Assembly: GCA_038210275.1 (NCBI GenBank)
Contig: JBBQWV010000031.1
Span: forward strand, 1 to 11,576
Reading direction: 5' to 3'
Length of the DNA: 11,576 nt
Source of the DNA: PALSA-1296 sp038210275
Lineage (GTDB): Bacteria > Bacteroidota > Ignavibacteria > Palsa-1295
Below, piece after piece: positions 1 through 6,821 of the stretch. The stretch's first letter is position 1, and every line of letters starts with the position of its first letter. Made by a program: the position numbers and the translations under genes. The notes under the pieces were generated by a model. It worked only from the letters and a program-made list of their open reading frames with translations, had not been told where the DNA came from and did not search any database.

Positions 1-67
1 TTTAAAAAACCCCCCATTTTCCGTTTGTCTTACCCCCCTGGGGGGGGCACATTTCCCCCCCCCTACC
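1..67. other. Low-complexity G/C homopolymer stretch at the window edge
   Basis: This stretch is dominated by runs of 6 to 9 C or G broken by short A/T runs, unlike the balanced composition that follows. It interrupts the dapF reading frame and codes for nothing recognisable in any frame. The likeliest explanation is poor-quality or misassembled sequence at a contig end. A genuine G-rich repeat cannot be excluded from the sequence alone. Confidence 0.6.
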
Positions 68-464
68 CCTCGGGGTCACAAATCGCCCACCCCACTGGAG
101 ACTCATCCTCTGAAATTTCACGTACTGCCTCAGCCCGCACAAGTTCACTAAGCACTTCGAACTGCGTATCAGGTGATGGGATAACTCCAAAATCAACTGC
201 TGCCTGAACAGCACAACGTGCTCCATTACCGCAGAGCGCGCCGAAGCTTCCATCGGGATTATAAAAATTCATCATGAAAGGTGCTTTAGCACTTCGCGCA
301 ACAACGATCATGCCATCGGAGCCGATAGGACCTTTGCGATTAGCAACCGTCTGCGCCAATGCCTTCAGCTTCACTTTGCCGAACACAGTAGGATTAGTAA
401 ACGCATCAATGATAACAAATAAGTTACCAGCACCGGAATATAATGTGAATGGAATTTGCGGCAT
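63..464 (-). CDS. dapF: Diaminopimelate epimerase DapF, N-terminal half only
   Basis: DapF interconverts LL- and meso-diaminopimelate in the cytoplasm, the last epimerisation before lysine and the peptidoglycan cross-linking amino acid. The 133 visible residues carry the family hallmarks. Near the N-terminus is a GAGN motif at residues 11-14, normally followed by Asp but here by Leu15. A GSDG motif lies at 48-51. The catalytic block CGNGARC lies at 78-84, with Cys78 as the first catalytic cysteine. The family is about 270 residues long, and the second catalytic cysteine domain is absent. The frame ends at a TAG inside the homopolymer run at the window edge, so I read this as truncation by sequence quality rather than a natural gene end. 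The ATG lies 3 bp after the stop of the upstream DUF5615 gene, suggesting co-transcription. Identification is firm; gene integrity is unknown. Confidence 0.9.
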   Translation of the reverse strand: MPQIPFTLYSGAGNLFVIIDAFTNPTVFGKVKLKALAQTVANRKGPIGSDGMIVVARSAKAPFMMNFYNPDGSFGALCGNGARCAVQAAVDFGVIPSPDTQFEVLSELVRAEAVREISEDESPVGWAICDPEG

Positions 465-467
465 AGA

Positions 468-830
468 TTAAGATTTTGGTAATTTCCGTTGACGAAGATT
501 TCCCCGCTCAATCACAGTAAAATTTCCGTTAAATACAATCTCCGATTGCTCCAAATACTTTTGTAAAAGTTGTGCAGGTTCAGTCGGAGTAAATGGATCA
601 AACCGAAAATAGATTACACCAATAGGCACCGGCATTTTACGATGGTAAATCAGTTCTCCATAATCTCTGTCGAATGTTAATATAACTGCTTGTATTTCGC
701 GGGCAAGACTTAAAACGAAAGGATCATCTTTCCCCCGATGTTTTTCTTGAATCGAATAAACATCGTAGCCGCTTTCACGAAGCATTATAACGGAATCTTT
801 GGGAATATTTTCGTTGGCGAGAAAGCGCAC
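468..830 (-). CDS. DUF5615 PIN-like toxin-type protein
   Basis: This 120-residue protein matches the DUF5615 (PIN-like, Mut7-C related) family, presumed ribonuclease toxins that usually sit directly after a DUF433 antitoxin, as here. Visible signatures are the N-terminal beta strand MRFLANENIP, the 'ESGYDV' strand at 19-24, and the 'ILTFDRDYGEL' block at 50-60 with acidic Asp54 and Asp56. The start is a GTG immediately after the TAA of the DUF433 gene (TAAGTG), so translation is probably coupled. In the family the first acidic residue normally reads D-E-N; here it is N-E-N (Asn6), which may weaken metal binding and nuclease activity. The next gene, dapF, begins 3 bp downstream. Family assignment is confident; toxin activity is inferred from the family. 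Confidence 0.85.
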   Translation of the reverse strand: MRFLANENIPKDSVIMLRESGYDVYSIQEKHRGKDDPFVLSLAREIQAVILTFDRDYGELIYHRKMPVPIGVIYFRFDPFTPTEPAQLLQKYLEQSEIVFNGNFTVIERGNLRQRKLPKS

Positions 831-1067
831 TTACGCATTTGCATGAAGTGAATAGATAGATTCGTCTTCAACGCATTCTGCTGCATAAGCAAAAACGGCG
901 CGGAGACTTTCCGAAGTAAGTGAGGGGTAATTATCAAGTATCTGCTGCTCTGACCAACCCGTTGCCAAAAGACGCATAATAAATTCAACAGCAAGCCGTG
1001 TATCGCGTACGACAGGTTTGCCCGCAAGCACACCGGGATCTGAATGAATATATGTTTCCCACTTCAT
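831..1067 (-). CDS. DUF433 family antitoxin (VapB45-like)
   Basis: This 78-residue protein has the typical DUF433 pattern. It opens with 'HSDPGVLAGKPVVRDTRLAV' (residues 8-27), followed by a helix 'VEFIMRLLATGWSEQQIL' and the 'YPSLTSESLRAVFAYAAE' helix-turn-helix-like segment. DUF433 proteins are small winged/homeodomain-like DNA-binding antitoxins that pair with DUF5615 PIN-like toxins and repress their own operon. The partner follows with zero spacing. The ATG at 1067 matches the usual family start. Upstream, a 10-bp palindrome GTATTAATAC at 1110-1119 lies where an operator could be, but nothing else supports that. Confidence is high for the family and moderate for function as an active antitoxin. 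Confidence 0.88.
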   Translation of the reverse strand: MKWETYIHSDPGVLAGKPVVRDTRLAVEFIMRLLATGWSEQQILDNYPSLTSESLRAVFAYAAECVEDESIYSLHANA

Positions 1068-1132
1068 AATTATTCTAACAATTTTTTCAGAGATTGAATT
1101 CGGACTCAGGTATTAATACTCAATCATACCAT

Positions 1133-1162
1133 AAAAAAAGGGCAGCCCTTGCAGGCTGCCCT
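1133..1162 (-). terminator. Intrinsic terminator after the DUF4331 gene
   Basis: A 9-bp GC-rich stem (AGGGCAGCC pairing with GGCTGCCCT, 6-base loop) is followed on the minus strand by seven T. It lies 28 bp beyond the TAA of the DUF4331 gene. It also separates that gene from the downstream DUF433/DUF5615/dapF unit, which therefore needs its own promoter. Confidence 0.9.
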
Positions 1163-1189
1163 CGTAATCAACGATGATTAAGTAATTGC

Positions 1190-3262
1190 TTACTTGGTCA
1201 ACGTGATTTTCATATCATTTGAATGCTGACCGTCAACCATGAGCGTTGCGATGTATGTACCTGCGGCAATATTTGCTTCAGGCTTCCAGTTGACCGAGTA
1301 ATCACCCGATGACTGATAGCTATTTGCAAGTGTTGCTACCTGGCGACCGTTCATATCAAAAAGAACGATGCTGATCTCGCCGCCATCGGAGAGATGGTAG
1401 TTCATTGTTGTGCCACCGGTTGCTACAGGGTTCGGATAGTTCGAACTGCTGAAGAAGTTGCGCGGTGCGCGAATGTTAATTCCATTCACCTGATGTACAC
1501 CGGCAGTAGTGGTGCCACTACGCAATCCATCAGAGCCTCTGTGCGGATATGCAAGGTAAGGCCATTGTGTGCGGAAAGCAACGTCGTTCTTTTGGACGCC
1601 AGCATTCCACGTCAGCTTCTTAAGCAATTGGCTCCCTGGTGCGAGTGAGTTGCCGTCATCTGTTGTGACGCCAATCGCATTCAAGACGAGTCCGCCGACT
1701 GCCTGCATTTCGATGCGTGTTACATCGTCCTCAAGTCTGCGTCCATTCGGGAAGCCATCCATGTTCGGGATGTTCTCGAGCGTGGCAGAAGTATTGTAAG
1801 GAGCAACGGTCAAACCGATAGCTGCAGCTTGGATCAGACCCTCAGAGCTGAAGAATTGATTATCACGAGCCGTTACCGGTACTGCCATGTTCAAGCGAAG
1901 CATATCGCCAAGAGTCGGCAGGAAGTTGTTGATAAAAGGTTTTCCAGCGCTAAGCGGTCCGCTTGGTTTGCCGGTAGCTAACTGATATGGTATTAAATTC
2001 GGTACTCCCGTATAGAATATCGGAAGAATATCAACCGAACGAGGAGCGCCTTTTTGTAAAAGGATAGTTCCGAATGCTGCATCATCAAGCGCTGTGCCTG
2101 CAACTGCTGCTGATCCGTGAAGAGGGTACAACCCGTCTTTAGTATTACGGAAATCAAATCCCTTTCCAGGAACTCCACCGCCAAGTGAGTTAGTATCCAG
2201 GCGGAGATCAAGCAATGTACCCACAGCGTCACCGTACGCACCATTACCTACATATAATGCAAGTTCAGGATTTGTGAAATTCGATGCAGATGCTAAGTCA
2301 TTATAAGGCGAACTCGCATTCCACTTATCTTTCATGCCGATCGGAATGATGGCTTCATTGGTAAGCGGCATACCGAGGCGTGATACTTGGACGAATGGAC
2401 CTGATACACCCGGCTTGTTGCCATCGGTGCTCAATGTAGTGATCTGCGGACGTGATGCCGATGCCCATACTCCGATGACGAAATCGCCATCAAGAATATT
2501 TTTAGCTAAAGCAACAGCGTGATGATCTTTTTGAAGCATGCTGATCGGGATCTTCATACAGATCGCATGGCAATTGAATCCTCTGAGAGCATCAATTGTG
2601 CTGTCTTTTCTGAAGTTACCGAGATCGAAGATTCCGGCAAGATCAACGAAGAATGGATCGTCAACCGGTCCACAGAATACTGTCTCACCCGTTGAGCCAG
2701 TTGTGATAGCACCGTTCCAGATATCTTCATATTTCTTACCTAAACCAACGCCAGCATCAATGGAGCGAGGTCCGATATTTGTCGGAGGCACAACGCCATT
2801 AGTAACAACTGTCGTCCAACTCGCTCCGCCATCAACGCTCTTCTCGCATATATATGTCGTCTTCAGATTTTGTTGTCCGAGACGAATGTTGAAGAATGTT
2901 GTCGGATCTTGGTTCGTATTGGTAAATGTAAAACGATAGGTGATATCATCTCCATTACCGGGTCCGGTTTTTGCTGCCTGATTACGGATATGGATCTCGT
3001 AATGGATATTCTCTCCGAAATTGAAGTAGTTTGGTCCACCTTCAGGTAATTCGAAAGGAATATAGTTTGCGATGATCGTAATGGTATTCTGATCGTCAAG
3101 CGTTGGGCCTGGCGAGCGGAAAACGTAGAGATCAGTATTATCCGCAAGCGGATCGTTACTGATAAGTGGTGCTTCCCTATGGCTTGAAGCCAATGCCGTT
3201 AGTGAGCTTGTCAAAACAAGCGCCATTACAGCCAAGAAAGATAGTATGCGTTTCGTATTCAT
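1190..3262 (-). CDS. DUF4331 secreted protein with T9SS C-terminal sorting domain
   Basis: This 690-residue exported protein has no known enzymatic role. Residues 1-25 form a Sec signal peptide (Lys-Arg, then a hydrophobic core ending in A-L-A). The mature N-terminus opens with the DUF4331 hallmark SSHREAPLI, followed by 'DPLADNTDLYVFRSP', 'TIIANYIPFELPEGGPNYF' and 'YEIHIRN'. The DUF4331 body runs to roughly residue 600. Residues 608-690 are a Por-secretion type A tail, starting NYPNP and holding 'SIVLFDMNGRQVATL', 'GDYSVNW' and 'AAGTYIATL'. Such tails direct cargo through the type IX system and are cleaved at the cell surface. There is no Shine-Dalgarno sequence, as usual in Bacteroidota. 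It has its own terminator and lies downstream of an ECF sigma/anti-sigma pair on the same strand; control by that sigma factor is inference only. Confidence 0.92.
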   Translation of the reverse strand: MNTKRILSFLAVMALVLTSSLTALASSHREAPLISNDPLADNTDLYVFRSPGPTLDDQNTITIIANYIPFELPEGGPNYFNFGENIHYEIHIRNQAAKTGPGNGDDITYRFTFTNTNQDPTTFFNIRLGQQNLKTTYICEKSVDGGASWTTVVTNGVVPPTNIGPRSIDAGVGLGKKYEDIWNGAITTGSTGETVFCGPVDDPFFVDLAGIFDLGNFRKDSTIDALRGFNCHAICMKIPISMLQKDHHAVALAKNILDGDFVIGVWASASRPQITTLSTDGNKPGVSGPFVQVSRLGMPLTNEAIIPIGMKDKWNASSPYNDLASASNFTNPELALYVGNGAYGDAVGTLLDLRLDTNSLGGGVPGKGFDFRNTKDGLYPLHGSAAVAGTALDDAAFGTILLQKGAPRSVDILPIFYTGVPNLIPYQLATGKPSGPLSAGKPFINNFLPTLGDMLRLNMAVPVTARDNQFFSSEGLIQAAAIGLTVAPYNTSATLENIPNMDGFPNGRRLEDDVTRIEMQAVGGLVLNAIGVTTDDGNSLAPGSQLLKKLTWNAGVQKNDVAFRTQWPYLAYPHRGSDGLRSGTTTAGVHQVNGINIRAPRNFFSSSNYPNPVATGGTTMNYHLSDGGEISIVLFDMNGRQVATLANSYQSSGDYSVNWKPEANIAAGTYIATLMVDGQHSNDMKITLTK

Positions 3263-3279
3263 GAGTATGTTTGTTATGT

Positions 3280-3312
3280 GAAAAATAAATAGTTCATATC
3301 GTGGTTTTCAAA
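3280..3312 (-). promoter_or_regulatory. Possible promoter of the DUF4331 gene
   Basis: On the minus strand TTTG (3312-3309) is followed after 21 bp by TATTTTTC (3287-3280). This matches the Bacteroidota -7 element TAnnTTTG at all positions but the last. Transcription would start about a dozen bases before the ATG. The match is imperfect, so this is a weak prediction. The rest of the 3263-3400 gap shows nothing I can name. Confidence 0.33.
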
Positions 3313-3402
3313 AATGAACTGCATCTAATACAAGTGGATCGGGGAAGTGGATGTTGATATTCGGTGATTAATGAGATTATAAGAAATTTTATACTATAGA
3401 AA

Positions 3403-3434
3403 AAAAGCCATCACGCTGAAACGTGATGGCTTTT
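3403..3434 (-). terminator. Intrinsic terminator after the sigma/anti-sigma operon
   Basis: A perfect 9-bp stem (GCCATCACG / CGTGATGGC, loop CTGAAA) is flanked by an A-run on the left and TTTT on the right, which extend the pairing. On the minus strand it lies about 20 bp after the anti-sigma stop and is followed by an uninterrupted T-run. The symmetry would let it work in both directions. Confidence 0.88.
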
Positions 3435-3454
3435 AGTAAAACGGTACTGATAAA

Positions 3455-4054
3455 TTAGTTGTACCTGATCTCGTTAGGTATGAGCATCTTCAGCAGAAGC
3501 TCACATCCGCCTTCGCTATAGACCGGGTCGGGTTCATTTCCTTCAAGACCTGCGATAAAGTCCCCGGCAGTGAGTTTATGGCCATCCGCCCAAAAATCAC
3601 CGGATAAAACAAGACATTCTTCAGTGCCCAAGCGGCGGTGAGATGGAAGCGATGCACCCGGAGCAAATCGTGCGATAAGCATCGTGCGATCATCTTCACT
3701 TTTATAGAGAATCTTAAATTCAATTCCTGGGATATTGGTGTCTACCCATTTTGCATCTCCGGCGCGGAGAATAAATGCTTCAGGGTCGAAATCATCAGCC
3801 ATAGAAACCTTCTCTGTCACTTGGTCGAGTAATTTCTTTTTGATCTGTTTGCTTGGCCGCGGCATATCCTTCGATAAATGCTCATACATAGCAGTCAATG
3901 CCTCGTTCGCCTCTTTGAGTTCAGGATGATCCGCTGTGGATTTGGCAAGTGAATGCTCGAATGCCACCTCTTCATCGGGTGTCATCATCCCTAACTCGTA
4001 GCGCTGGACTTCGAACGGCGTATCCTTAATATTCTCACTCTCACTTTTATTCAT
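3455..4054 (-). CDS. Cupin-type anti-sigma factor (RskA/ChrR-like)
   Basis: This 199-residue cytoplasmic protein is encoded 72 bp after an ECF sigma gene. Residues 12-80 resemble the anti-sigma N-terminal domain (Phe-Glu-X4-Glu-Leu-Gly-Met-Met, then 'PDEEVAFEHSLAK', then helices), which normally clamps the sigma factor. Residues 105-195 form a ChrR-type cupin, with 'ARFAPGASLPSHRRLGTEE', 'LVLSGDF', 'LTAGDFI' and 'GGCELLLKM'. No transmembrane helix is seen, unlike classical RskA. In ChrR the cupin holds zinc through three His and one Glu, and the N-domain through HxxxCxxC. Here only His139 and Glu145 of the cupin set are evident, the later His is missing, and the Cys pair is absent. If it senses something, the chemistry differs from zinc-loaded ChrR. 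Anti-sigma role is strongly suggested by domain order and context; the signal is unknown. Confidence 0.85.
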   Translation of the reverse strand: MNKSESENIKDTPFEVQRYELGMMTPDEEVAFEHSLAKSTADHPELKEANEALTAMYEHLSKDMPRPSKQIKKKLLDQVTEKVSMADDFDPEAFILRAGDAKWVDTNIPGIEFKILYKSEDDRTMLIARFAPGASLPSHRRLGTEECLVLSGDFWADGHKLTAGDFIAGLEGNEPDPVYSEGGCELLLKMLIPNEIRYN

Positions 4055-4126
4055 ATCTGGGGGATATTATTTACCTTAATAATAATACAAGCGAAATCCC
4101 AACTTGGATTTTTGGGAGGTATCATC

Positions 4127-4708
4127 TCACGTAAATTCACTCTTTAAAAATCCTAACGAATGTCGCAGCGCCAGTAATCCATTACGGATTCTTGTCTTGA
4201 CTGTTCCCAGTGGCAACTTCAAAAGATCGGATATTTCCGAATGCGAATAGCCTTGGAAGAACGCCATATCCAAGAGGACAACTTGATCTTTCGGTAGATC
4301 CTGCATTGCCTCACCGATCATCTTCATTCTTTCTGAACTTATGGTTTGCGCCATCAGTGAATCATCAATCAGTTCACTCCCTAATGCCACGCCGCTATCT
4401 TCATCGGGTATTGGCACTTCCGATTTTTTTGCCTGGTGTCGGCGGGAGCGGATGAGATTGATCGCACGGTTATGGGCAATGCGGACAAGCCAGTTTTTGG
4501 GCGAACCGAGCTGCTCATTATAGGTCGAGACTTTCCGCCAAACCTGAATAAATACTTCCTGCAGAATATCTTCGGCATCGTCAGTATCACCCAAAAGCCG
4601 GAGCAATGCGCCGTAGATCAGCTTCGAATGGCGGTCATAAAAATCCGAAAGGGCGCTTGAATCGCCTCCGGAAATCAGTTGTAGAAGTTCTTGGTCGGTT
4701 TGCTTCAT
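4127..4708 (-). CDS. ECF-type RNA polymerase sigma-70 factor
   Basis: This 193-residue sigma factor has regions 2 and 4 only. Region 2 spans about residues 22-88, with 'DAEDILQEVFIQVWRKV' followed by 'NWLVRIAHNRAINLIRSRR'. Region 4 spans about 127-185, with 'LPKDQVVLLDMAFFQGYSHSEIS' and 'LPLGTVKTRIRNGL', the helix-turn-helix that reads the -35 element. The linker of some 38 residues is acidic. The frame is open further upstream to 4831, but the extra 41 residues are Cys/Phe-rich, unlike any sigma N-terminus, so I place the start at the ATG at 4708 (MKQTDQELL). The next gene encodes a cupin anti-sigma factor, the arrangement of the ECF groups related to SigK/RskA and ChrR. It is divergent from kdsB across 110 bp. 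Family is certain; regulon is unknown. Confidence 0.93.
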   Translation of the reverse strand: MKQTDQELLQLISGGDSSALSDFYDRHSKLIYGALLRLLGDTDDAEDILQEVFIQVWRKVSTYNEQLGSPKNWLVRIAHNRAINLIRSRRHQAKKSEVPIPDEDSGVALGSELIDDSLMAQTISSERMKMIGEAMQDLPKDQVVLLDMAFFQGYSHSEISDLLKLPLGTVKTRIRNGLLALRHSLGFLKSEFT

Positions 4709-4718
4709 TGAATATATG

Positions 4719-4752
4719 CAAAAATACGTTGTTTTTGCCCTCAGAGTTCCAA
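4719..4752 (-). promoter_or_regulatory. Weak candidate promoter of the sigma factor gene
   Basis: TATTTTTG (4726-4719 on the minus strand) matches the Bacteroidota -7 box TAnnTTTG exactly. A TTG lies 23 bp upstream (4752-4750), at the long end of accepted spacings. The implied leader before the ATG at 4708 would be only a few bases, so either the mRNA is nearly leaderless or this is a chance match. Confidence 0.25.
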
Positions 4753-4818
4753 GTAGAAACTTCTTAGCAAAAACGAAACTCTGTCGGAGCAAGCAAAGTA
4801 TAGTGCATATTTGTACAC

Positions 4819-5553
4819 ATGAAGACAGCAATTATCATCCCATCGCGACTCGGCTCGGCACGTTTGCCGAGGAAACCGCTGCATATTATCGCCGGAATGT
4901 CGCTCATTGAGCGCGTGTATCGGCAATGCAAACTGGCAAAAGGAATTGATTTCGTCCTCGTCGCAACCGATAGCGATGAGATCGCCGCGCACGTCAATAG
5001 CTTCGGCGGTGGAGCAGTGATGACGCCGGAAGATTGCCAGAATGGCAGTGAGCGCGTTGCCTACGCTGCGAGACATCTCTCCGATGATTTCGATATTGTT
5101 ATCAATGTGCAAGGCGATGAACCGCTTATTGAGCCATCGGTGATTGAACGATTGGCAAGTGCTTTTGAAAATAGCGAAGTGATGATCGCAACCCCGATCA
5201 CACAGTTGCACGAAAAGAGCGATATTGATAATCCGAATATCGTGAAGGTTGTCACTGATGTAGATGATAACATCCTTTATTTTTCTCGCGCGACTATTCC
5301 ACATCAGCGCGAGAAAGAAGATCCAGGAAATATTTATTGGAAGCATATAGGGCTTTATGCTTTTAGGCCTTCAGTTTTGCAAGAACTTCGTCTTCTTCCA
5401 AAAACTGAATTAGAAGAAATCGAAAAACTCGAACAGCTTCGCTGGCTCTATCACGGATACAAGATAAGAGCGATCCGTGTTGAGAATGCTTCAATAGAAG
5501 TCAACACCGAAGAAGATGTAAAAAAAGTTGAAGAGATATTAAGCAGACAATGA
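4819..5553 (+). CDS. kdsB: 3-deoxy-manno-octulosonate cytidylyltransferase (CMP-Kdo synthetase)
   Basis: KdsB activates Kdo with CTP to give CMP-Kdo, the donor for the first sugars on lipid A in LPS assembly. The 244-residue length is close to the 248 of E. coli KdsB. Motifs in order are 'IIPSRLGSARLPRKPL' (N-terminal nucleotide-binding loop, residues 6-21), 'LVATDSDEI', 'NGSERVA' (residues 75-81), 'NVQGDEPLI' (96-104, with metal-binding Asp100), 'KHIGLYAF' and 'EEIEKLEQLRWLYHG' near the end. The ATG at 4819 gives the family N-terminus with nothing missing. Its stop overlaps the next ATG by 4 bp (ATGA), so the PLP enzyme downstream is translationally coupled. It indicates an LPS-type outer membrane. 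Confidence 0.97.
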   Translation: MKTAIIIPSRLGSARLPRKPLHIIAGMSLIERVYRQCKLAKGIDFVLVATDSDEIAAHVNSFGGGAVMTPEDCQNGSERVAYAARHLSDDFDIVINVQGDEPLIEPSVIERLASAFENSEVMIATPITQLHEKSDIDNPNIVKVVTDVDDNILYFSRATIPHQREKEDPGNIYWKHIGLYAFRPSVLQELRLLPKTELEEIEKLEQLRWLYHGYKIRAIRVENASIEVNTEEDVKKVEEILSRQ

Positions 5554-6674
5554 CTATAGAAGACGCACGCAAGCAATTCCCTCATACATGGACGGACATG
5601 ATCTATCTGAATCATGCGGCTATAAGCCCGATGACATTTCGTGTCCGCGATGCTGTTGATAAATATCTGGAACGGCGAGCGCTGAAAGGAATTGAATCCT
5701 ATCCCTGGGCAAATAAAATTGCATTCGAAACAAAAGGGATGATCGCTGACCTGTTGCATACGAAATCAGAACGCATTGCTTTTACACTGAACACTGCCGA
5801 AGGAGTTAGCCTTCTTGCATCAGGAATACATTGGGAAGCTGGAGATAGAATTCTTCTCTATAAATATGAGTATCCCGCAAATGTCTATCCGTATTTAAAT
5901 CAACGCCGGCATGGAGTCGAAATAGGTTTCATGGACGCTGAGGATCATAGAATTACACTTGATGTCATAAAAAAATATGTAACTCCCCAGACAAAACTTA
6001 TTGCTCTGAGCTTCGTGCAATTCTTGACGGGCTTCCGTGCTGATGTTGAAGCGATCGGAAAATTTTGCCGCGAGAAAAATATAATTTTTGCGGTAGATGC
6101 GATTCAGGGTCTGCCGCACTCATTTATTGATGTTGAAAAATCTTACATAGATTTTCTTGCCGCAGGATCGCATAAGTGGCTGATGGGTACGGAAGGCACA
6201 GCATTTGTTTATATCAGCAAGCGAGCGCAAGAGCTTATTAATCAATCATCAATGGGCGCAGCAAGCGTTGACAACCCTTTCAATTTTTTTGATTTCGATA
6301 CCGATAGACTTCGTGACGATGCCAGTAGATACGAGAACGGCACGCAGAATTTTCCGGGGATCGCTGCGCTGAATGCGGCAATGAAATTTCACCGAGAGTT
6401 CGGATTTGCGGAGATCGAGAAGCGCGTTCTGGAAAATAGCGCATACGTCATCTCTCGCTTCAAAGCGCATGGAGTAAAAGTATTAACTCCTGAAAATCCT
6501 TCTGAAAGGGGAGGTATTATCAGCGTTGAAATAGAAAACCCCGAAGAGGTGTTACAGCGCCTGCTAAAGAAGAACATCGTCATTGCTGTACGAGGCGGGA
6601 AACTGCGGCTTTCGCCGCATTTCTATAACACCGAAGAAGAACTTCGCACGGCGATGAATGTGATATTTGAATGA
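5550..6674 (+). CDS. Class V PLP-dependent aminotransferase/desulfurase-like enzyme
   Basis: This 374-residue fold-type I PLP enzyme belongs to the class V group, which includes cysteine desulfurases, selenocysteine lyases and isopenicillin N epimerase-like proteins. 'IYLNHAAISP' at 18-27 is the family's N-terminal substrate loop. 'VDAIQGLPH' holds the PLP-pyridine Asp183, and 'AGSHKWLMG' has the Schiff-base Lys209. 'RYENGTQNFPGI' at 260-271 is the phosphate and dimer loop. The C-terminal small domain ends in 'GKLRLSPHFYNTEEEL'. I see no Cys-bearing mobile loop of the type essential in IscS/SufS near residues 320-345 (sequence 'PENPSERGGIIS'), so classical desulfurase activity is doubtful. 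It overlaps kdsB by 4 bp, but no established Kdo step uses this family. The substrate is not predictable. Confidence 0.88.
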   Translation: MTIEDARKQFPHTWTDMIYLNHAAISPMTFRVRDAVDKYLERRALKGIESYPWANKIAFETKGMIADLLHTKSERIAFTLNTAEGVSLLASGIHWEAGDRILLYKYEYPANVYPYLNQRRHGVEIGFMDAEDHRITLDVIKKYVTPQTKLIALSFVQFLTGFRADVEAIGKFCREKNIIFAVDAIQGLPHSFIDVEKSYIDFLAAGSHKWLMGTEGTAFVYISKRAQELINQSSMGAASVDNPFNFFDFDTDRLRDDASRYENGTQNFPGIAALNAAMKFHREFGFAEIEKRVLENSAYVISRFKAHGVKVLTPENPSERGGIISVEIENPEEVLQRLLKKNIVIAVRGGKLRLSPHFYNTEEELRTAMNVIFE

Positions 6675-6684
6675 TGAAACTAGA

Positions 6685-6802
6685 GTCATTGCGAGGAGTT
6701 CGCTTGCGAACGACGAAGCAATCCCCAAATTTTGGCAGACTCTATGGAGCTACAAACTATTAGGGGATTGCTTCGTCGGACTAAAGTCCTTCTCGCAATG
6801 AC
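6685..6802. repeat. 118-bp composite inverted repeat (REP/MITE-like)
   Basis: The outer arms are GTCATTGCGAG and its exact complement. Further in, CGACGAAGCAATCCCC (16 bp) pairs with GGGGATTGCTTCGTCG. Between outer and inner pairings each arm carries its own small palindrome: GTTCGCTTGCGAAC on the left (6698-6711) and GGACTAAAGTCC on the right (6778-6789). The apex is about 37 unpaired bases. The RNA or cruciform would be a long stem with two side hairpins. It fills the gap between the aminotransferase gene and coaBC. From memory, sequences resembling the arms are scattered in many bacterial genomes; I cannot verify that here. Confidence 0.88.
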
Positions 6803-6821
6803 ACAGTAAGAAAGAGAATTT

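Noticed and set aside
1110..1119. GTATTAATAC palindrome upstream of the DUF433 gene as an operator
   Set aside because: A single 10-bp AT-rich palindrome is expected by chance, and no second site or promoter box supports it.
2538..2939. 133-codon plus-strand frame within the DUF4331 gene
   Set aside because: It is antisense to conserved DUF4331 sequence. Pro/Ser/Phe-rich residues without a domain indicate a shadow.
4097..4117. Small hairpin (TCCCAA/TTGGGA) between the sigma and anti-sigma genes
   Set aside because: The stem is only 6 bp with a 9-base loop and no T-run. It is too weak to claim as an attenuator or processing site.
4806..4813. CATATTTG before kdsB as a -7 promoter box
   Set aside because: It matches TAnnTTTG at all but one position but lies only 5 bp before the ATG, and no TTG is found at a suitable distance upstream.
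4709..4831. Upstream extension of the sigma factor gene by 41 codons
   Set aside because: The added residues are Cys/Phe-rich, unlike any sigma N-terminus, and overlap the kdsB start at 4819. The ATG at 4708 gives a normal ECF start.
4741..5346. 201-codon minus-strand frame opposite kdsB
   Set aside because: It is a shadow of kdsB, whose motifs are complete. The translation is His/Cys/Ile-rich and matches no family.
4819..6674. kdsB plus PLP enzyme as an 8-amino-Kdo pathway
   Set aside because: The known 8-amino-Kdo aminotransferase is of the DegT type with a partner dehydrogenase. This enzyme is class V and no dehydrogenase is present.
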